Of a DNA stretch of 15,181 bases, positions 14,505-15,181 are shown one piece after another. The notes below the pieces were generated by a model. That model did no database searches. It worked only from the letters and a program-made list of their open reading frames with translations, and was not told where the DNA came from. The stretch is from contig JALHTS010000179.1 in the NCBI GenBank assembly GCA_022865965.1, positions 1 to 15,181 on the forward strand, given 5' to 3'. How positions within the stretch are numbered: position 1 is the first letter of the stretch; each line of letters begins with the position of its first letter. This DNA comes from Ignavibacteriaceae bacterium. Its GTDB lineage: Bacteria > Bacteroidota > Ignavibacteria > Ignavibacteriales > Ignavibacteriaceae. The position numbers and the translations under genes are program-made.

Positions 14505-14723
14505 TTAAGTAAATTTTTTCTCAAGTATTTTCTTAGCCTTTTCTATTTGTGCCCTTGGGATTACCAGTTGCACGCCTTTGTCCTCGTTGGAGAATAAAAT
14601 AAATATATCCGTGTCATCTTCAGATATGTTTGCTTTAATTCCTGCAGCTTCAAGATCTTTTTTTTCAATTTCAGCATATAATTCATTTTCGAATTCGCCA
14701 ACTATCACTTTTTGTACTTCCAT
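14505..14723 (-). CDS. DUF2007-type small protein (72 aa)
   Basis: The sequence has the DUF2007 (PF09413, 'putative signal transducing protein') pattern: an early strand with an exposed acidic helix (EFENELYAEIEKKDLEAAGI), a strand (IKANIS, DIFILF), and a final VQLVIPRAQIEKAKKILEKK resembling the common 'LxVPxxdaxxAxxIL' end. It is soluble with no signal peptide. DUF2007 domains have a ferredoxin-like/ACT-like fold and are thought to sense or bind small partners, but no reaction is known. GAGG lies 7 nt before the ATG. It is the first gene of a two-gene unit with the small TM protein and is preceded by copy G of the shared motif with a good -10 (TATAAT). Confidence 0.75.
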   Translation of the reverse strand: MEVQKVIVGEFENELYAEIEKKDLEAAGIKANISEDDTDIFILFSNEDKGVQLVIPRAQIEKAKKILEKKFT

Positions 14724-14867
14724 TTAATGCCTCATTATTTTGGTTATCCAGGAAAATTGATTTTTAGGACTAAAGTTTTCTTCCCATCACATTAATCTTA
14801 TTTAATGAAATAATAAGAACTTTATTATTTTTTCATTTAATCATTAGATGGATATTTGATCAACGAT

Positions 14868-14940
14868 ATTATAATACACAGATGCCTGAGGCAATCCAAT
14901 CGATCAAAGGGATGAAAAAAGAACTACATCTTTTAGGTAT
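14868..14940 (-). promoter_or_regulatory. Dispersed upstream motif, copy G, with promoter for the DUF2007 unit
   Basis: The motif is at 14897-14940 and is the closest to consensus: GATGTAGTTCTTTTTTCATC then CCCTTTGATCGATTG. TTGGAT, 17 nt, then TATTAT (14871-14876), with TATAAT at 14868-14873 overlapping. An 11-bp palindrome, TGCCTGAGGCA (14883-14893), sits in the spacer and is a candidate operator. The leader to the ATG is about 140 nt. The remaining 14724-15124 gap between divergent genes holds only the inverted repeat at 15017-15087 and AT-rich DNA. Confidence 0.6.
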
Positions 14941-15016
14941 GTAAACTTCTATCAATGTGGCGGATTTCCGAATGCACTGATCAAAATTTCACAAAGAACT
15001 ACACGGAGATCAAAAA

Positions 15017-15087
15017 AGCAATTTTTATTTCGCAATTGGTCACCATTAAATAAATTACTCAAGTTAACCTTAAATTTAAAAATTGCT
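15017..15087. repeat. Perfect 11-bp inverted repeat upstream of the plus-strand gene
   Basis: AGCAATTTTTA (15017-15027) and TAAAAATTGCT (15077-15087) are exact reverse complements separated by 49 bp. They lie just before the start of the partial plus-strand gene. They could be paired operator half-sites or a weak AT-rich stem in the leader; chance is possible in such AT-rich DNA. Confidence 0.6.
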
Positions 15088-15124
15088 GCCTTTAATGGAA
15101 TTACTTCAATTAAGGATGAAGAAT

Positions 15125-15181
15125 ATGAACGTACCTTTACCGTCCGATACGAATAGTGTCAAGGCTTCCTATAACTCCGAA
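15125..15181 (+). CDS. Start of an unidentified plus-strand gene (3' truncated)
   Basis: An open frame continues to the window edge. I chose ATG 15125 (MNVPLPSDTNSVKASYNSE...) because AAGGA (15113-15116 region) stands about 8 nt upstream. In-frame ATGs at 15116 and 15095 are alternatives without a spaced RBS. The 19 visible residues are hydrophilic and show no signal peptide. The gene is divergent from the DUF2007 unit. It cannot be identified from this fragment. Confidence 0.45.
   Translation, partial: MNVPLPSDTNSVKASYNSE

Noticed and set aside
6794..14940. Dispersed motif as a CRISPR array or mobile miniature element
   Set aside because: Spacing between copies is irregular (hundreds to thousands of bases), there are no terminal inverted repeats or target duplications, and orientation and position follow the genes.

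Overview
The window looks like a chromosomal segment of an AT-rich, Gram-negative bacterium of the Bacteroidota/Ignavibacteria/Chlorobi kind. The evidence is several Sec-exported outer-membrane barrels, OmpA-family proteins, a DUF3494 lipoprotein, and promoter-like TTG / TAnnTT spacing. Most genes carry clear Shine-Dalgarno sequences (AAGGAG type), which fits Ignavibacteria or Chlorobi better than classical Bacteroidetes. This placement is inference; there is no rRNA or other marker gene. Apart from partial genes at each end, every gene lies on the minus strand.

Layout: (1) 1-188, the C-terminal end of a plus-strand protein with a clear terminator. (2) 343-474, a 43-aa lysine-rich protein. 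(3) 613-6602, a carbohydrate operon transcribed in the order GT4-plus-helical-domain fusion (760 aa), GT4 (344 aa), GH130 (315 aa), GH130 (491 aa). None of the four has a signal peptide, which suggests synthesis and phosphorolytic turnover of a mannose-type glycan in the cytoplasm. (4) 6963-8171, an outer-membrane barrel followed by a YiaD-like OmpA lipoprotein. (5) 8494-8556, a 20-aa hydrophobic peptide gene with its own RBS and a strong terminator. (6) 8922-10019, an OmpA-type barrel protein. (7) 10165-12213, a 682-aa surface lipoprotein with a Big_5-like domain, four 75-aa repeats and a C-terminal ice-binding-like (DUF3494) domain. (8) 12337-12462, a second lysine-rich protein, paralogous to the first, with a 9-bp tandem repeat in its leader. 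(9) 12623-14104, a B12-binding radical SAM enzyme of the DUF4070/HpnP-like group. (10) 14266-14723, a pair of small proteins: DUF2007 and a two-TM protein. (11) 15125-15181, the start of a plus-strand gene.

The most striking signal is a dispersed ~40-45 bp sequence present seven times, always between genes, always in the same orientation, and always upstream of a minus-strand transcription unit (near 6794, 8306, 8724, 12292, 12562, 14191 and 14897). In the gene sense it reads roughly GATGTAGTTCTTTTTTCATC then CCCTTTGnnCGATTG. In four copies a TAnnTT-like hexamer begins exactly 20 nt after the final GATTG (GATTT in one of the four); a fifth has GATTAT at that place. I read it as a shared upstream activator site plus promoter that defines a local regulon. 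Its members are the glycan operon, the envelope proteins, the lysine-rich protein, the radical SAM enzyme and the small stress-type proteins. This would tie otherwise unrelated genes into one programme, perhaps for envelope stress, dormancy or stationary phase.
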